The notes: generated by a model from the sequence alone, not told the origin. Shown: positions 10,558 through 23,160, counted from the first letter of the stretch. The stretch: 64,000 nt of DNA from Branchiostoma floridae (GCF_000003815.2 NC_049989.1:18491803-18555802), one strand, 5' to 3'. Program-made: numbers and translations.

Positions 10558-10805
10558 CGGCGTCGGCACAGCGGGGATAGACTACTGGCCTCGCCGGCGC
10601 CAGAGAGGTGATCCTCGCCGACCGTTCTCCGCTGACGTTGGAGTACACAATGGCTGGCGCGGTTGCCAACGGCGTAGGCAGCCGCTGCGAGGCGCGCGCG
10701 GAGGACTAGCGCTGCACCTCCTCCGAGAGGACTATGGCGGGCCCATTCGACGTCATCATGGCGTGAGACGTCCAGTAATAGCTCCACGAACGGTTAGCGA
10801 CAGCC
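10558..10805. other. GC-rich island beside the gap
   Basis: About 250 bases much richer in GC than the surrounding DNA, with CGCGCGC-type words. Minus-strand frames are open for part of it, but none resembles a known protein. It could be the edge of an unassembled repeat or a misjoin. Confidence 0.6.
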
Positions 10806-10820
10806 TGCCATGGAGGCTAG

Positions 10821-11225
10821 TATTATGACCATATCCTATAATCTCCTATTCTTATCTTTTGTCAACACTCCCCGTGGGCTGTATAAGTTTACCCAGAACA
10901 AACATGACCGTCGTTTCCTGGTGGAACAGGACCGTGCCGCTCTCAGTCAGCTGCGTGTTTCTCCATCCCGGTCATTTAGAGGTCATGGACGTTCATCTGA
11001 CAGTTCAGGATACGTTAATGATTAAACTTACATCTACTCATTATGTGACCTAGACAGAGCCATCTCAGCAAACGAAGCTGCATCTTCTGTTTGAGATGAA
11101 GGGGTCGTATGGAAAATCTGCAGGTTATTTGGCCCAGACCTCATGGTCCTGGGTCAAATCCTGTCATGCTACGGATTTTGTGGGTAAGGCACTTAATACT
11201 TCACCCCGGTGGAAATAAGTATGTG
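10821..11225 (+). repeat. SINE-like repeat, copy 3
   Basis: Third member of the 3535/4287 family and the closest to copy 2. It has TTATGACCATATCCTA, GTCAACACTCCC, GTTTACCCAGAACAAACATG, TGCAGGTTATTTGGCCCAG and the B-box-like GGGTCAAATCCTGTCATGCTA. GGGTAAGGCACTTAATACTTC follows. Confidence 0.75.
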
Positions 11226-11229
11226 ACGG

Positions 11230-12060
11230 AACATTGCCCGAATTCGTCTACAAGCATTGCCTGCACACGATCGTAGAATTATCAGCGGCCGCTGAGTATG
11301 GCAAAGGCTGGTATACCGTCAACAAGTCACGTGGTACCTGCCATGCGCCAAGAACAAACATCTGCTTTGTTTCCTTCTTAGATAAGGGGCATAATTGCTC
11401 CCTGTTAGTTGTCTGAAAGGCTCGCACAGAGTTTAATCTGCGTCAGTATTAATGTTTAACTTTAACTTTAAATGACTTTCTCTCTGTCAACTAAGGCACC
11501 CTTTCATCCATGACGATCGCTGGGCGACAGTACAAACGACCTGTATTGGGTTTGCGTAACGCATTTTATAGTCAGAATATGATTCAAGATGTAAAGGTTT
11601 GTATCAAAAGAAAAAGGGTGTTCTTCATGTATAACATTTGTTGCAATTGAGCGACCTGTGAGATCTTTGGGCGTCGCCTAGCGGTCCCAGTCTCCAGTGG
11701 AAAGGATATGTAAGACTCTTTATTCTGATAAGCCAGCCACGCCATCTGGTCTGACGATATTAAAGACTTTGTAAAGAATCTTTTCAACGACCCTTACGTT
11801 TTTGTCTGATCGTTTGGTGTACCATACTGCAGCGCAAAGTACCTTTATAACGAAAATTATGCTATTGATTGTTGAAAGAAACATTTTGAAATGATAACCG
11901 TGAATCTAACTTACGGTGCATAGTTTGAAATTATTTTTGGTATGCATATTGATTAGGCAATCTCCTAATTCTGTCAGTAAAGTCTAAATGAGGCAAACAT
12001 CTCAGGATATTTTCCTACAATTCATCCACGACAGCACAAAACAAAACACAAGACCATTTG
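11230..12060. other. Intergenic stretch, no gene recognised
   Basis: Only short open frames without recognisable domains or splice context. It contains a NotI-type GCGGCCGC near 11286 but no other structure I can support. Confidence 0.5.
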
Positions 12061-12077
12061 AAGTTCATGGGTACTAC

Positions 12078-12083
12078 TTTATT
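12078..12083 (-). promoter_or_regulatory. Poly(A) signal of CILP-B
   Basis: TTTATT on + (AATAAA on -), 1,050 bases past the CILP-B stop, at the same relative place as 5129-5134 behind CILP-A. Confidence 0.5.
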
Positions 12084-12189
12084 GTGCATGAGAAATGCCA
12101 TCAAACGACATGAAACATGTGCATCCATAAACAACACCACAACAAATAGTGCACCACTTCATATGCGCTTCTTTATTGTGCAATGGAAT

Positions 12190-12282
12190 CAATGAATGAA
12201 TGAAGACTTTTATTGTACATTCATACCCACTGGGTTTAGTACAGGTCACAACAAATGATACAACATGATATAATGATACAAT
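12190..12282 (-). mobile_element. LINE 3'-end fragment
   Basis: An (AATG)n tail is followed by TTTTATTGTACATTCATACC and CACTGGGTTTAGTACAG. The same layout (TTTATTGCATATTCATGCCC, GGGGCTAAATGCAG) begins the LINE remnant at 48209, so this is probably a short 5'-truncated copy on the minus strand. Confidence 0.55.
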
Positions 12283-13132
12283 GAATCTACACTACTCAAG
12301 GATCGTATTCTACTGCGTACATTCGGCTTCTTCTCGTTTCTTTGTAATATTGAAAATGTAAGATCAATGGACAGTCAGTTACAGTAAATGCTAATCAAAT
12401 TGATGGATGTACAACACACACTATTATTTGCTTGTTGTTGGTTTGCAGCCGGATACGTTGCCGTTTAAGCTACGCTTGTGCATGTGTGGTTATCTTGATA
12501 TCATTTCTTTCACATGCTTGGCAGAGTAAGAGGCTACATGTCGTTTAGGACATATTGAGTCATGAGTAACGCCATGTGATATTCATTGGAATTAGATTTC
12601 AGTCAATGAGAAACGGCTGGGTTACAGCATGCTCATTGAAATGGCAGATGCTCCAAAGCATGTTATGGGCACTCACATTCGGTTTATTTGCATTATATGA
12701 AAGCTTTCATAGTAAGCTTACCAGAGATTTGGGATTCGCACCCCGACACATTTCGACAAGAATAAGCTGTTACCGGGCACGTTAGAAAACCTGGCAGTGC
12801 TTAGATCAATTTTGAGCTTAAATAAGTATCAGCAAACAGATTGCAATGTTGTACTTTTCCAATCAATCGCGATATTCTTGGATCAGATGATGTTCATACA
12901 TGTGATTGTCAATTAACTATGCAAGATAGGGAGTGCAAAATCATGGGCAATATCAATTTCCAGAAGGAATTGATGGGTTTTGTATAACATACAATGAACT
13001 GGAAAGTAGTCAGTCAATGACAAAGAGGTGTTCTTCCTAAGGACAAAAATTATCCTGGTAGGCCGATGCAGCAAGTATAGAGGGCAACATGTTGTTGTTC
13101 AGATTGCCACCTATCTTCTATACATTCCTGAA

Positions 13133-16100
13133 TCAGGTACAAGCAAAGTGAACCAGCCAGTTGGCGTCTGGGTTGATGGTGTTTGCTCCGGTGCCGGCGC
13201 CTGTTCCCGCAAGGCACCGACGGTAAGCTGCTTGTTTACCGGCCTCGCCTGCGCCTGTTTCTTTGTAGATACCGAAGCTGAGGCCAAGATCGTTGGGGGA
13301 ATCGTAAAACAGGAAGCGACTTTGGTCACTGTTACTTGGAGGAGTGACAGAATACGTAGACTGAAGTGTCATCAAAGTGATTTGGTCAATGGTTTGGAAA
13401 AGAGTCGTAACAGTTTGTCTTCTACAATTGGCAGCAGTCCCATCATTACGCAAGAAGCTCAAGTTCACAAGGGTGTAGTCAACATCATTGGGATCACGAA
13501 AGGGTCGGTTACCTCTAGTGGTCCAGACATCACCACTACACTTGTACTCAATACACACTGCCTTTGTTGCTGCCCCAGCGGGCACCACATCATCTTCACG
13601 CCGACCATAGTCTCTGCCTGGATTGGCAGAATGAACACCTACCGAGCTGACTACACGGGCCCTAAGATTTTCATGGTTGGTACCAGTAACCCGGACCTTC
13701 ATGAAACAACTTCGCTTTTGACTTGGGTCTTCAGATGGATACCATGAGAGATAGTGGGGTCTGAGCCTGTTAGTGTTAGGGTCATAAGGATGGGTGTTAA
13801 TCTCACCTACTCCTGACACCTGGCCTCCGTAAAACTTGAAATGATTGTTTGTGAATGGGGCACTGCGACAAGTAGAAGTGCTACTGTACGAGGGTCCAGC
13901 AGAACCGACCCGAGTGAGCGTTGTACTAAAGGCCTTTCCACTGTTTCCCCTTGTGTAACCCCCAGGAGGGCTGAACCCAAGCTCGGCTCGCGATGCTGCA
14001 TCGTACTGAGTTGTACCTTGAGTTGCAGTGACATAGGTCACAGTATTGGGCCGGCACCACCCTTCCACACAGACCCCCTGAGATCCGCTGGTACTGGTAA
14101 GGGCATTATAGAAACGGGCGAATCTTTGGTTTCCGGAGTTTAACTCGTTGTTTACAACTACAAACTCCACATTCACGTTATTGACCTGTGAAGATGCGCT
14201 GTTCAGGACACTCCTAGCCTGATACACCCTGACCTTTGAGTAACATCTTTGACCAGCTTTTATCCACTGGTCGACATTATAATCTCGTCGAGTGACCCTT
14301 ATACTTCCGTTCCAGGTGAAGCTTTGCTGACGCTTCTTACGCTTGCCTATGGGGGTTGGGGTAACCGTACTTTCTTCCTCCCAACGGCCTGTTTCGGGAT
14401 TCAGAGACCAGAGTTTCACCTCGTGGCCTGGTTCAGCACCAGTGAGGTTAACCTGGTTTTCATTCAAGAAAATGTCTACCGTACCCCCAACTTCCAACTC
14501 GTTTCCTGACGAATCGGCAAAGTCAAGACTAAACATACCGAAAGTCTCAAGTTGCTGTTCTTCACCTTCCTGATCTACGAAGGAGAAGTCACTCGGCATA
14601 TCCTGGACAGTCGTAAGATCTCTGGGGTCCATGAAACTAACTGATGCATCCACATCACCCTGGTATTGTTGGCCGTCTTTTGTATAGAAAGCGTTGGGAG
14701 GTATTTCTAGCTGGGCAATGGGGGCTGTACCTGGTACAGTACCGAGATCGACTGTGCTAGTCTGATGTGAGGACATACGTATCGGTGGTGCTCTTTGCCG
14801 AATATGAACCCTGTGATAAATGGATTCACCTTCCACAAAATTCAGTATTTTTGTCGTCTCGACAAACTCCTTGTAGATGTCTTTAAATGTCACAGCCAGA
14901 CGTTTTGTGTTTGTTGGTATTTCCAGGGTAAACGTGCCCGTAAAAGACGTGTAGCCTCTGAGAACCCCGTTTACAAGGATATCAGCATTCACAACAGGTT
15001 CGTCGTTTGGACCTCCCAGCAGTTCCCCCCTAATATACGTGACAGGGTCCCCACATTCCAGACATTCACATGTACTTATAGCCATTATGTCTATAGTATA
15101 GCCACCACAGTTGATGGTCTTAGGCTGAAGTGTTCCACCTGCGCTACAGTACTTTGTTGTATCATTACATTGGCCACTACTATAGCTAGGCCCTACACAT
15201 GGTCTGTTATCGCACTTGCCTACATTGTACAGTGTGGTTCCGTCCGGTTGGCGACAGTCTGCTGGAAGCTGGATGTATTCTGGAGACGGAGCCGCGTCGT
15301 AGGAACCTGTGGCACTTCCTGTGGTAGAAGAAAGATTGGGACGAATTAGATAATGTTCTGTTGTCGATGAACTAGATGATTTACTCACAGGAAAAAGCTG
15401 TGCTTTCTTTTGACCTATAGGAATCTGGGTTTCCTTATGGGGGAGGGGGGCACATTGATCGCATGTTAATCACTCAAAAACCTCTGGATGGATTGAAATG
15501 ATATTAAGTATGTGAGTTGGTATTGGAAAGACAAATGGCAAGGTCTATTTTGGGCTCCTGGCGTGTGACCTTAGTCCTGCAGCAGCTGACAATGGCATTT
15601 CCGTGATAACAAATTTGTGTTGCGTTCTAGGGTACCTTTTGATGTGTGCACTTTGAAAAAACATTATATCCAAATTTGTACCACAGCAGAACTTACTTTA
15701 GACTTTGAGGCGATTATCTTTATCATAAGTGGCTGCATTCATTTAAATGCCAGGACCTACCAAATACTTGCAGAAACGACGAGTCTGAATAGGCGGCTCC
15801 CGCGTCGCTGTTAGCCCGGCACTTGTACTCTCCTGCGTCAGCCAAGGCTAGGTTGGTCAGGGTGAGTTGGTTGTTATATCTGTACACGCTTTTGTCTAGA
15901 ATTTCGCCATTGCGAAACCTACACAAGAAAATAAAGGCAAATGATTGTAATATCAGTTACTATTTTCATCACGGTAACTCGGTAAGTCTTATAACTGTAA
16001 CTCTAAACTTTCGAAGTTTAATTTAGCATCTACTACCGACTTTTAGTAATTATGTTGAGACTTGGGACAACAACAATGCGTTATTAGTACAATGCTAAAC

Positions 16101-19100
16101 TTACTTCCAACACAAAGGTATACAAAGATAAAATTTTCGACGACGACTGTCGCCTTCTTCAGGATCAATACTGATGACCAGAACGTAAACTCGCGAGAGT
16201 TACACACACGTGATCTTACTACCACGTGATCTTGTGGATGCATGTGTTGTTGTACTGAAAGTACTGAAATGATGTACTGAAAAGGATGGTCTATTAGAGG
16301 AAATATGGAAATAATTTTACAATGTATTCCTTACGTGCATGCAGCAGAAAATGATGGACCTATATATCGTGCAGATACACAGACTCGAGCCAAAAAACAT
16401 GGCCCCTCATTGCCCCTTCTCGTCATGAGTGCTTCATGATCACTGAGTAGTTAGTAAGTCACGGTTACTCACCATTCATAGTCCTCTGGGTCGGGTTCCG
16501 GAAAGCCGTGAGAGTCGCAGCAGAGGGTGACTTGTTGTCCCACTAGGCGAGCCCGACTTACAGGGTGCTGGGTAATCATTGGAGCAACTATAGAAGAATG
16601 GGGAAAAGTGCAAACTTACTCCAGAGGTCTTATACATTCAATTGATGGTTTTGCTGTGTCTTTCTTGTAAAACTATTTCAATTTATATTTGGTTACTTTG
16701 TTCAATTTGATTCTGCAATTTCGCCTTGAATAAACCTTAATATTTATAATAACAATTTCCATAGAAAAAAACTGCTTGAATAGAAACATGGCCTACTCAG
16801 TATTTCCATGTTTGCTGTCACAGTTGATGTAGACGATGTTGCAGGAACAGATGAAGCCACGGTTGATGAGTACCCTTCGTTCTTCACTAGCAGATCTACC
16901 GGCGGACTAGCGCACACACCCTGCACCCTTACTGAGCCTGTGGCGTCAGTGATGCCGAGGGTTCTGTAGGGCTTGTCTGCATAGTGGATGGTGGCGCCCT
17001 GTAGAGGAGCGTTCTTCATGTTCCGCACTGTAGCCGTGAGGAGGTGGGAGCGGCAGCTGCACTCACAGGTTGTCTGATCCATGGATCCGACTGCACATGT
17101 TGTTGAACAATCTAAAGAAAGCATGAAAAGACAAAAATATTTCTATGCACATAATTGCCATCAACTTGATTTTTATTGGTAGATGCGGTGGATGAATGAT
17201 TTTAAAAGTAAATCTGGTACATTCTGTACCGAGTTTAAACATAGCTTTTACTACAGAAGTTAGATAGATATATGAACATTTAGATTAAGTACTAAAAGGT
17301 ACAAGGGAAATTATAGTTAAGAACTTTGTCAAAGAGAGTTATTAATTGCGTGCTTACACACTCTGTGAAACATACCTGGACACGCCCATGTAGAACACTG
17401 TCGGGACTGCTGTGCGCTACCCACGCAAGACTTCCCACCACCGACCGGAGCGGGATTGTTGCACTGCCTCTGTCGGACTTGTGTCCCTCCGCCACAAGAC
17501 TGGCTGCAGGTAGACCATCCCATCCACGTGGACCACATGCCGTCAACTGAAACATTGTGAGACCAATGAATTTTTCCAGAGACAGTATGGTCTGTTGGAT
17601 TGAATTATATCTAAACCCTGTGAATTCTGCTGTACATCTCAAGATTAGGGAATCGATGCTGCCTTGAATACTTTGGGCTAGAAATGAAACGGCGACTAAG
17701 TACGAAATATATTAAGTGCAGTTGATAGCTGTATCTCTCTCTCTCTCTCTCTCTGTCAGTCAGTCTATACAGACTATGACACTTCGAAAAAAGAAACCAA
17801 GCGACAAAGGAGACTACAATTACAAAAAAAGTACAAATTGAATACAAAATACATAAGCTGTATAGATATATGAATATGGTGCGAATAGACCATTTGCTGT
17901 TGTTTTTTTGCACATTTTCGCACATAAGATCTCATATTAACCATAGCTACATAACCTGTCAATAGTAGATCAAAATATAGTCTCATCAAAACAGAGAATC
18001 GGAAGATTGTTTCATCTCCTGAACCATCTAACCTGGACATTCCTGCGTGTTGCAGGTCCGAGTCTCCTCTTTATCCCCTATGCAGTCGTCTCCACCGAAC
18101 TGTGGTACAGGGTTATTGCACTCCCGTGTTCTTGTTTGAGTTCCACTTCCACATGTCTTGTCGCAAACAGACCAGGCCGTCCAGTCACTCCATCCACCAT
18201 GCACTGTCAAGGAGGAAGAATACGTTTGAATGGATTAAAAACGTTGCCGTTCATTGAGTGACAGAGCATAACATCCACGTGGTCTACATACAAACTTGAC
18301 CTTTAACGTTTCATTAGGTTCAAAACAATTGCTTATAACCTCGATGAAATTTGTCTTCGTCTCATCTATTTATCAACTTATAGTTCTTGGTTACAAACCT
18401 GCTTTTCAGCAGATCTTACTCGGTGTCACTGACCAAAGACAGCGAATTATGCCCCTAACGTCTAACCGATTACCGTTTAAACATAATTTATACAGTTGCA
18501 TGAATAATTGCTTTTTGACATACCAATCGATTGCAACATGTTAAGTTAAGATGGTAATGTTTAAGCCATCTCAATAACTTTATGAAAAGCTAGTCTGTAC
18601 ATGCGTAGACATTGATGTTACATTGGAAATAAACTGTAGGGCATCACCAGCATGCACATGCACTTTCCAGTACATGGGACCCCGCCTTGCACCACAAAGG
18701 ACAATAGTTTTTTCCTATGGTATTGTCTGACCATAGGAACTATCCTAACATGATTTACATTTGTGTAACCTTTTGCATATGATCCTAACGATTTAGTGGT
18801 TAAACCAGTTTTTCTAGTTAGCTATACTGGTATTGAATTGTTCTGACTAGTGCATTCTGCTTTTGCTGAAGAAGAGTGATGGATGTCACTCGAAACGTCC
18901 GGAGGTAAATATCCGTTTTTTTATCCAGTTGTAGAGATTGAATTGTATTTGAAATCACCAGCAATATTTTAAAATGACCGACAAAGGTATGACCTATACG
19001 CAAATGTATCAAATATACAAATCTGAACATAGTCGAACCTGGACAGGACACCCCCGTGTCACAGGGCCTAGTCTCCAGAGCGAGTCCCGCACAGTCCGCT

Positions 19101-21646
19101 CCGCCGTTAGCTGGTGCCGGGTTGCTGCAGGTACGGAACCGAACTTCCAATCCGGTTCCACACGTCACGCTACAGTCAGACCACGGGCCCCATGCAGCCC
19201 AGCGGCCATTAACTGCAGAAATCNNNNNNNNNNNNNNNNNNNNNNNNNNNNNNNNNNNNNNNNNNNNNNNNNNNNNNNNNNNNNNNNNNNNNNNNNNNNN
19301 NNNNNNNNNNNNNNNNNNNNNNNAATGTACATAACTATGCATGCTGTATTAACTTGTTGAAGTCTTGCATGAAGCGGCTTAGAAAGTTAGATTAAAATTC
19401 GCTTGATTTCTGCAGTAAGGAAGTTTCGATTGACATCCATCACTCTTCTCCAGTGTCCCTAGAATTAACTGGCAGAAAAATTCAATACTTGTACAGCTAG
19501 ATAAAAAACAAGTCTTAGGACCGTATGCAAATGTCACTTAAATGTTTGACACTAACATAAGTAAGGTCCGGAAGTAATCGCATTTTTAAAAAAAATAATA
19601 TCCAGTTGTAGAGATTGAATTGTATTTGAATATTGTTCACCTGTATGTCTAACGTATTAATGATGCACACAATCCAATAGATCTACCTGCACAGGACACC
19701 CCCGTGTCACAGGGCCTTGTCTCCTGAGCTGCTCCAACACATTGTGCCCCGCCGTTAGCTGGTGCCGGGTTGGTACAGGTTCTGTCCCGGGTCTCCGTAC
19801 CAGTTCCACACGTCACGCTGCAGGTAGACCAAAAGCTCCAAGCAGACCAGCCACCATCAACTACAGAAAACAAGAAAGCAAGCGTGCAGGTACTGTGTTG
19901 TGTCATCGAAGTCTTGCCAGAAAAGGATCAGAGGAGTATGACTAGATGGGTAGAGAAAGAGTATCAACAAAATCTGAGTATATATTCAGTGTGACGGTAA
20001 AGGTTTGCTATATGAATGTTTCTCTTTAGTTAAATCATGGCTATCTTGCAGCAATGTGGGATAAAATTACCTGGACAGCTGATTCCAGTATAACAGGTCC
20101 TTGTCTCCCGCCCATGTCCAACACATTGTGCCCCACCGTTAGCCGGTGCTGGGTTGGTGCAGGTTCTGTCACGAGTCTCCGTCCCGGTTCCACACGTTAC
20201 GCTACATCCGGACCACGGGCCCCAAGTGGACCAGCCGCCATCAACTACAGAAAGCAAGCGTGGTTCAGTGAACAGGTGCTGAATTCTGACTTTATGTATT
20301 TAAGAGAAGGCCATCAGTTTCAGCTGAACTTAAGTTGCACACAATCGAAACGATGTACCTGGACAGGACACCCCCGTGTCACATGTCCTTGTCTCCTGAG
20401 CTGCTCCAACACAGTTCGCCCCGCCGTTGGCTGGAGCTGGGTTATTGCAGGTTCGGTCCCGAGTCTCCGTCCCGGTTCCACATGTCACGCTACATCCCGA
20501 CCACGGGCCCCAAGCAGACCAGCCGCCGTTTATTATTGGTCCTGAATGTGCAAAAAGAATATGGCATCAACTAGAAGTGTGAAACGGGTCCTGATAAAGT
20601 CTGTCAGTTGAGAAAAAAGCAATCAGAATGCTGGGTTTAGATTACATCGGATACTTTTAGTTCCTCAATGGAGAAATATTGACACAAGTGATCTACGGAT
20701 ACAACGGAATCCAAATCCATAACGGTAGGTCCTACATTATGCATTTCAACATAGAAAGCGAGTTATCTACCTGCGCATGGAATATCAGCACAGGACCTGA
20801 ATTCTCGACTGTCTCCAACACAGCTGGTGCCGCCATTTTCGGGTACAGGGTTGTCGCACGTCCGGTCTCTATACTGAGTCCCCCCGCCACAAGTGACGTC
20901 ACATGTGGACCACGGGGACCAATTCGACCAGCCTCCGTCAACTAAAGATTAGCAATTGCAACAGTCAATGGAAATCCCTAGACCCTTAAACTCCAGTGAC
21001 TGGTCGAAATTATGGAAGAAACTTTAGACTACCTACCTTGATTTCTACCAATTAGTTGAGCGTTACCATGTTGCATCATGCTTCCTTGATTGAATGTCAT
21101 GATCAGTTGAAGAGAATTTAGATAAAGCGTCAGACTTCAAAGTAGTTGGTACATTCACACCAAATTTGAGGATATGTCTAACCTGGTAGGCAGAAGAACC
21201 GGACTTCATAGTCATAGCAGGGAGTATGGAATGGGTACCCGGCCTGATCTGTATCATAGCACTCAAATCCAATCAACGGGCCCATCTGTCGGATGGCCTG
21301 CCCGGTGTCAGCCAGGGCGACGCCATCGACAGTCTGCACCTGGATGTCACTTGGCTTCTCACAAACTGCTGTAGGGTAGAAACGTCGGATGTCGTCCAGG
21401 AGTTCGGAGTCATATCCGCTGACGTTGTCGCTGATGTCAAACCACTGCGTCCACCATCCTGCGGTCTGGGCTAAAGAGAAAGCATCAAAACAGTGAAAAA
21501 TGTAGATCAAAATGTACCATATGGTTAATCTTTTAAGTAATACCAAAGGATACGATCTATATATGGCCTCATGCTTTAATTATTTTAAAGAGCTTACCGC
21601 TCGCTCCCATAAGGAGCGCCACTCCAGCAAAAACAACTCTCCACAT
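13133..21646 (-). CDS. CILP: CILP-B: cartilage intermediate layer protein-like, seven TSP1 repeats
   Basis: Thirteen exons: 21598-21646, 21183-21470, 20771-20941, 20359-20541, 20071-20244, 19687-19860, 19039-19212, 18033-18203, 17376-17546, 16797-17111, 16473-16587, 15761-15918 and 13133-15318, giving 1442 aa. The protein starts with signal peptide [16 protein letters not shown]. Next come a WxxW domain (GWWTQWFD), seven TSP1 repeats of one exon each, a carboxypeptidase-regulatory-like exon (DCSTTCAVG) and an Ig domain split over two exons ([31 protein letters not shown]). A ~728-residue CILP core follows, with PILP-type landmarks [22 protein letters not shown] and the furin-type site GKRKKR. 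Vertebrate CILP has the same order but one TSP1, and is a secreted matrix glycoprotein cleaved at a basic site. The last exon could instead begin at 15357 (13 residues longer). The gap at 19224 may hide another TSP1 exon. Confidence 0.9.
17734..17754 (+). repeat. (CT)n microsatellite in a CILP-B intron
   Basis: About ten CT units between the seventh and sixth TSP1 exons. Confidence 0.9.
18855..18960. repeat. Intronic repeat shared between neighbouring CILP-B introns
   Basis: GAGTGATGGATGTCACTCGA and TCCAGTTGTAGAGATTGAAT here recur at 19425-19450 (inverted) and 19598-19635 (direct). They sit beside successive TSP1 exons, so either an insertion or the intron itself was copied with the exon. 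Confidence 0.55.
19224..19323. other. Assembly gap (100 N) in a CILP-B intron
   Basis: Lies 12 bases upstream of the splice acceptor of the fifth TSP1 exon. The missing sequence could contain a further TSP1 exon, because phase-1 exons can be added without disturbing the frame. Confidence 1.
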
Positions 21647-21780
21647 CTTCGTTGTCTTGGATCTCTGGGATTGTAGTCTGCGTCCTGGTATTTATGAACT
21701 ATACATCGTCAACAGATGCCAAACTTCACATGCATGGTAAAGATATACCGCTTTGCAGGATCCTGTTTTTGACAGAATCT
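21647..21780 (-). promoter_or_regulatory. CILP-B proximal promoter
   Basis: On the minus strand CATAAATA (21689-21696) lies 43-50 bases upstream of the ATG and is a plausible TATA box. Farther up, AACAGATGCCAAACTTCACA and TTTTTGACAG match the CILP-A upstream region. I see no other clear site. Confidence 0.5.
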
Positions 21781-22640
21781 ACAGATAATTTACATCCGTT
21801 TATGTCGTGTGTTATCAACTTCAAACGATTCTATAGTTTAATATAATTAACCAGTGAGAAACGAAACCGCTGTTATTGGCATGTTACCAATGGCTAAGTA
21901 ACTGATTATCTTACGGAAAGGAAGTCAGCAGTTTTCAAGTTTGTTTTACGCTGGCGAAACCTATTTCAGGATTTAAATATTCTTTATTGCTGGTGGTAAA
22001 TTGTTTGTCAGTCATATGTGACCCTGACAGGACATAGAGGTACAATCAAATGTCAACAAGATATGGACGCACATACTAAACATTTATGGATTACTGGTAA
22101 ACAAAAACTTTGAGGTAAAGAGATATATCCTCGTGTCTATGATGTGCCATTTAATGGTTGCTTCTACAGGATTTTATACCATTTATGTCCCAACACCATT
22201 ACGTTAGTTATGTATTAGGAATGATCTAACCTTGATACTTTTATATTGCCGAACTAATTTACGACAACTAGCTGCAAAGATAAGCTCCTGTCACACACAG
22301 CCGCGGGTTCCCGACCATAGGCGGGTTTTTAAATCTAATATAGCTCCCGAGTCTACCCTGTTGACTATTTCCTGGACGTGTGCTGACATCCCAGACCTCC
22401 ACACAACTGACATGGCACGTACATGTAACAACACACACTGGAGAACAACAGAAGCCGGATTAATATTGAAGCCAACTGTGTACCCCATTTGAAAGTTTAA
22501 GCAAATAGCTTAGCTAACAACTCACTTAGATTCCCCTGTTGTTATTTGGGTCGTTATTTGACGCGGTAATGGTTAATCTCGATCTTCATGTCTACCTTGT
22601 CCCCCCAACGACCTGGAGGTCAAGGGACTAGGTAGGTAGG
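21781..22640. other. Intergenic stretch, no gene recognised
   Basis: AT-rich sequence with only short open frames. It ends in a (GTAG)n run (22627-22646) directly before a SINE. Confidence 0.5.
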
Positions 22641-22652
22641 TAGGTAATGGTT

Positions 22653-22962
22653 GTGGGACCGCGTGGCGCAGTGGCAGCATGTCCGGATCTGCACCGAGAG
22701 GTTGCGGGTTCGAATCCCGCTGTCGCGCCACCGATCTTGTGCCCTTGGGAAAGGCACTTTACACGACTGTCCCCACTTTACTCAGGTGAAAATGAGTATA
22801 TGGTGATTTACATCATTCACCATGCCCCGGAGAGGAGATAGGCGCCGCCAGGGGACTAAAATGCCTATTGATACAGCATAACATGTTGTTGTGCTGCCCC
22901 TACGGCTAATTGATCAGCCTACGTCTGATTAAAAGGCTATGGGACGAACGAACGAACGAACG
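22653..22962 (+). mobile_element. tRNA-derived SINE, internally shortened copy
   Basis: The tRNA-like head has A-box TGGCGCAGTGG and B-box GGTTCGAATCC, followed by CTTGTGCCCTTGGGAAAGGC and ACTCAGGTGAAAATGAGT, all shared with the SINE at 5246. It lacks part of the long 3' body of that copy and ends in (ACGA)n. No clear target-site duplication. Confidence 0.85.
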
Positions 22963-23160
22963 TATGTTTGTATGTAGTTGACCAGCATAACTCCAGAATA
23001 CCTAGATAGATTGCCTTGATACTTGGTACGGTAGGTCTTGATGAGACCTTGAAACGATTAGATTTTGGGGCACCTATCGTGTTGTTATGGTACTACAGCG
23101 GGATTTCCGGGTTTGATATCTCGAGTTCTGAACATGCTATAGTCGTGATTTTTTACTGGT
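22963..23160 (+). repeat. Probable interspersed repeat tail
   Basis: TGTATG-rich start, then CAGCATAACTCCAGAA and GATAGATTGCCTTGATACTT, wording typical of dispersed repeats in marine invertebrate genomes (from memory). I see no second copy in the window. Confidence 0.3.

Noticed and set aside
10419-10787. Minus-strand open frames across the gap
   Set aside because: Most of the frame is N and the remaining residues show no domain.
17734-17754. Short regular repeats as a CRISPR array
   Set aside because: The repeats here and at 5243, 2841 and 26284 are simple microsatellites without spacers, in an animal genome.
22653-22735. tRNA gene (perfect B-box and A-box)
   Set aside because: The acceptor ends do not pair well and the SINE body follows directly. 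The same head and body occur at 5246-5751.
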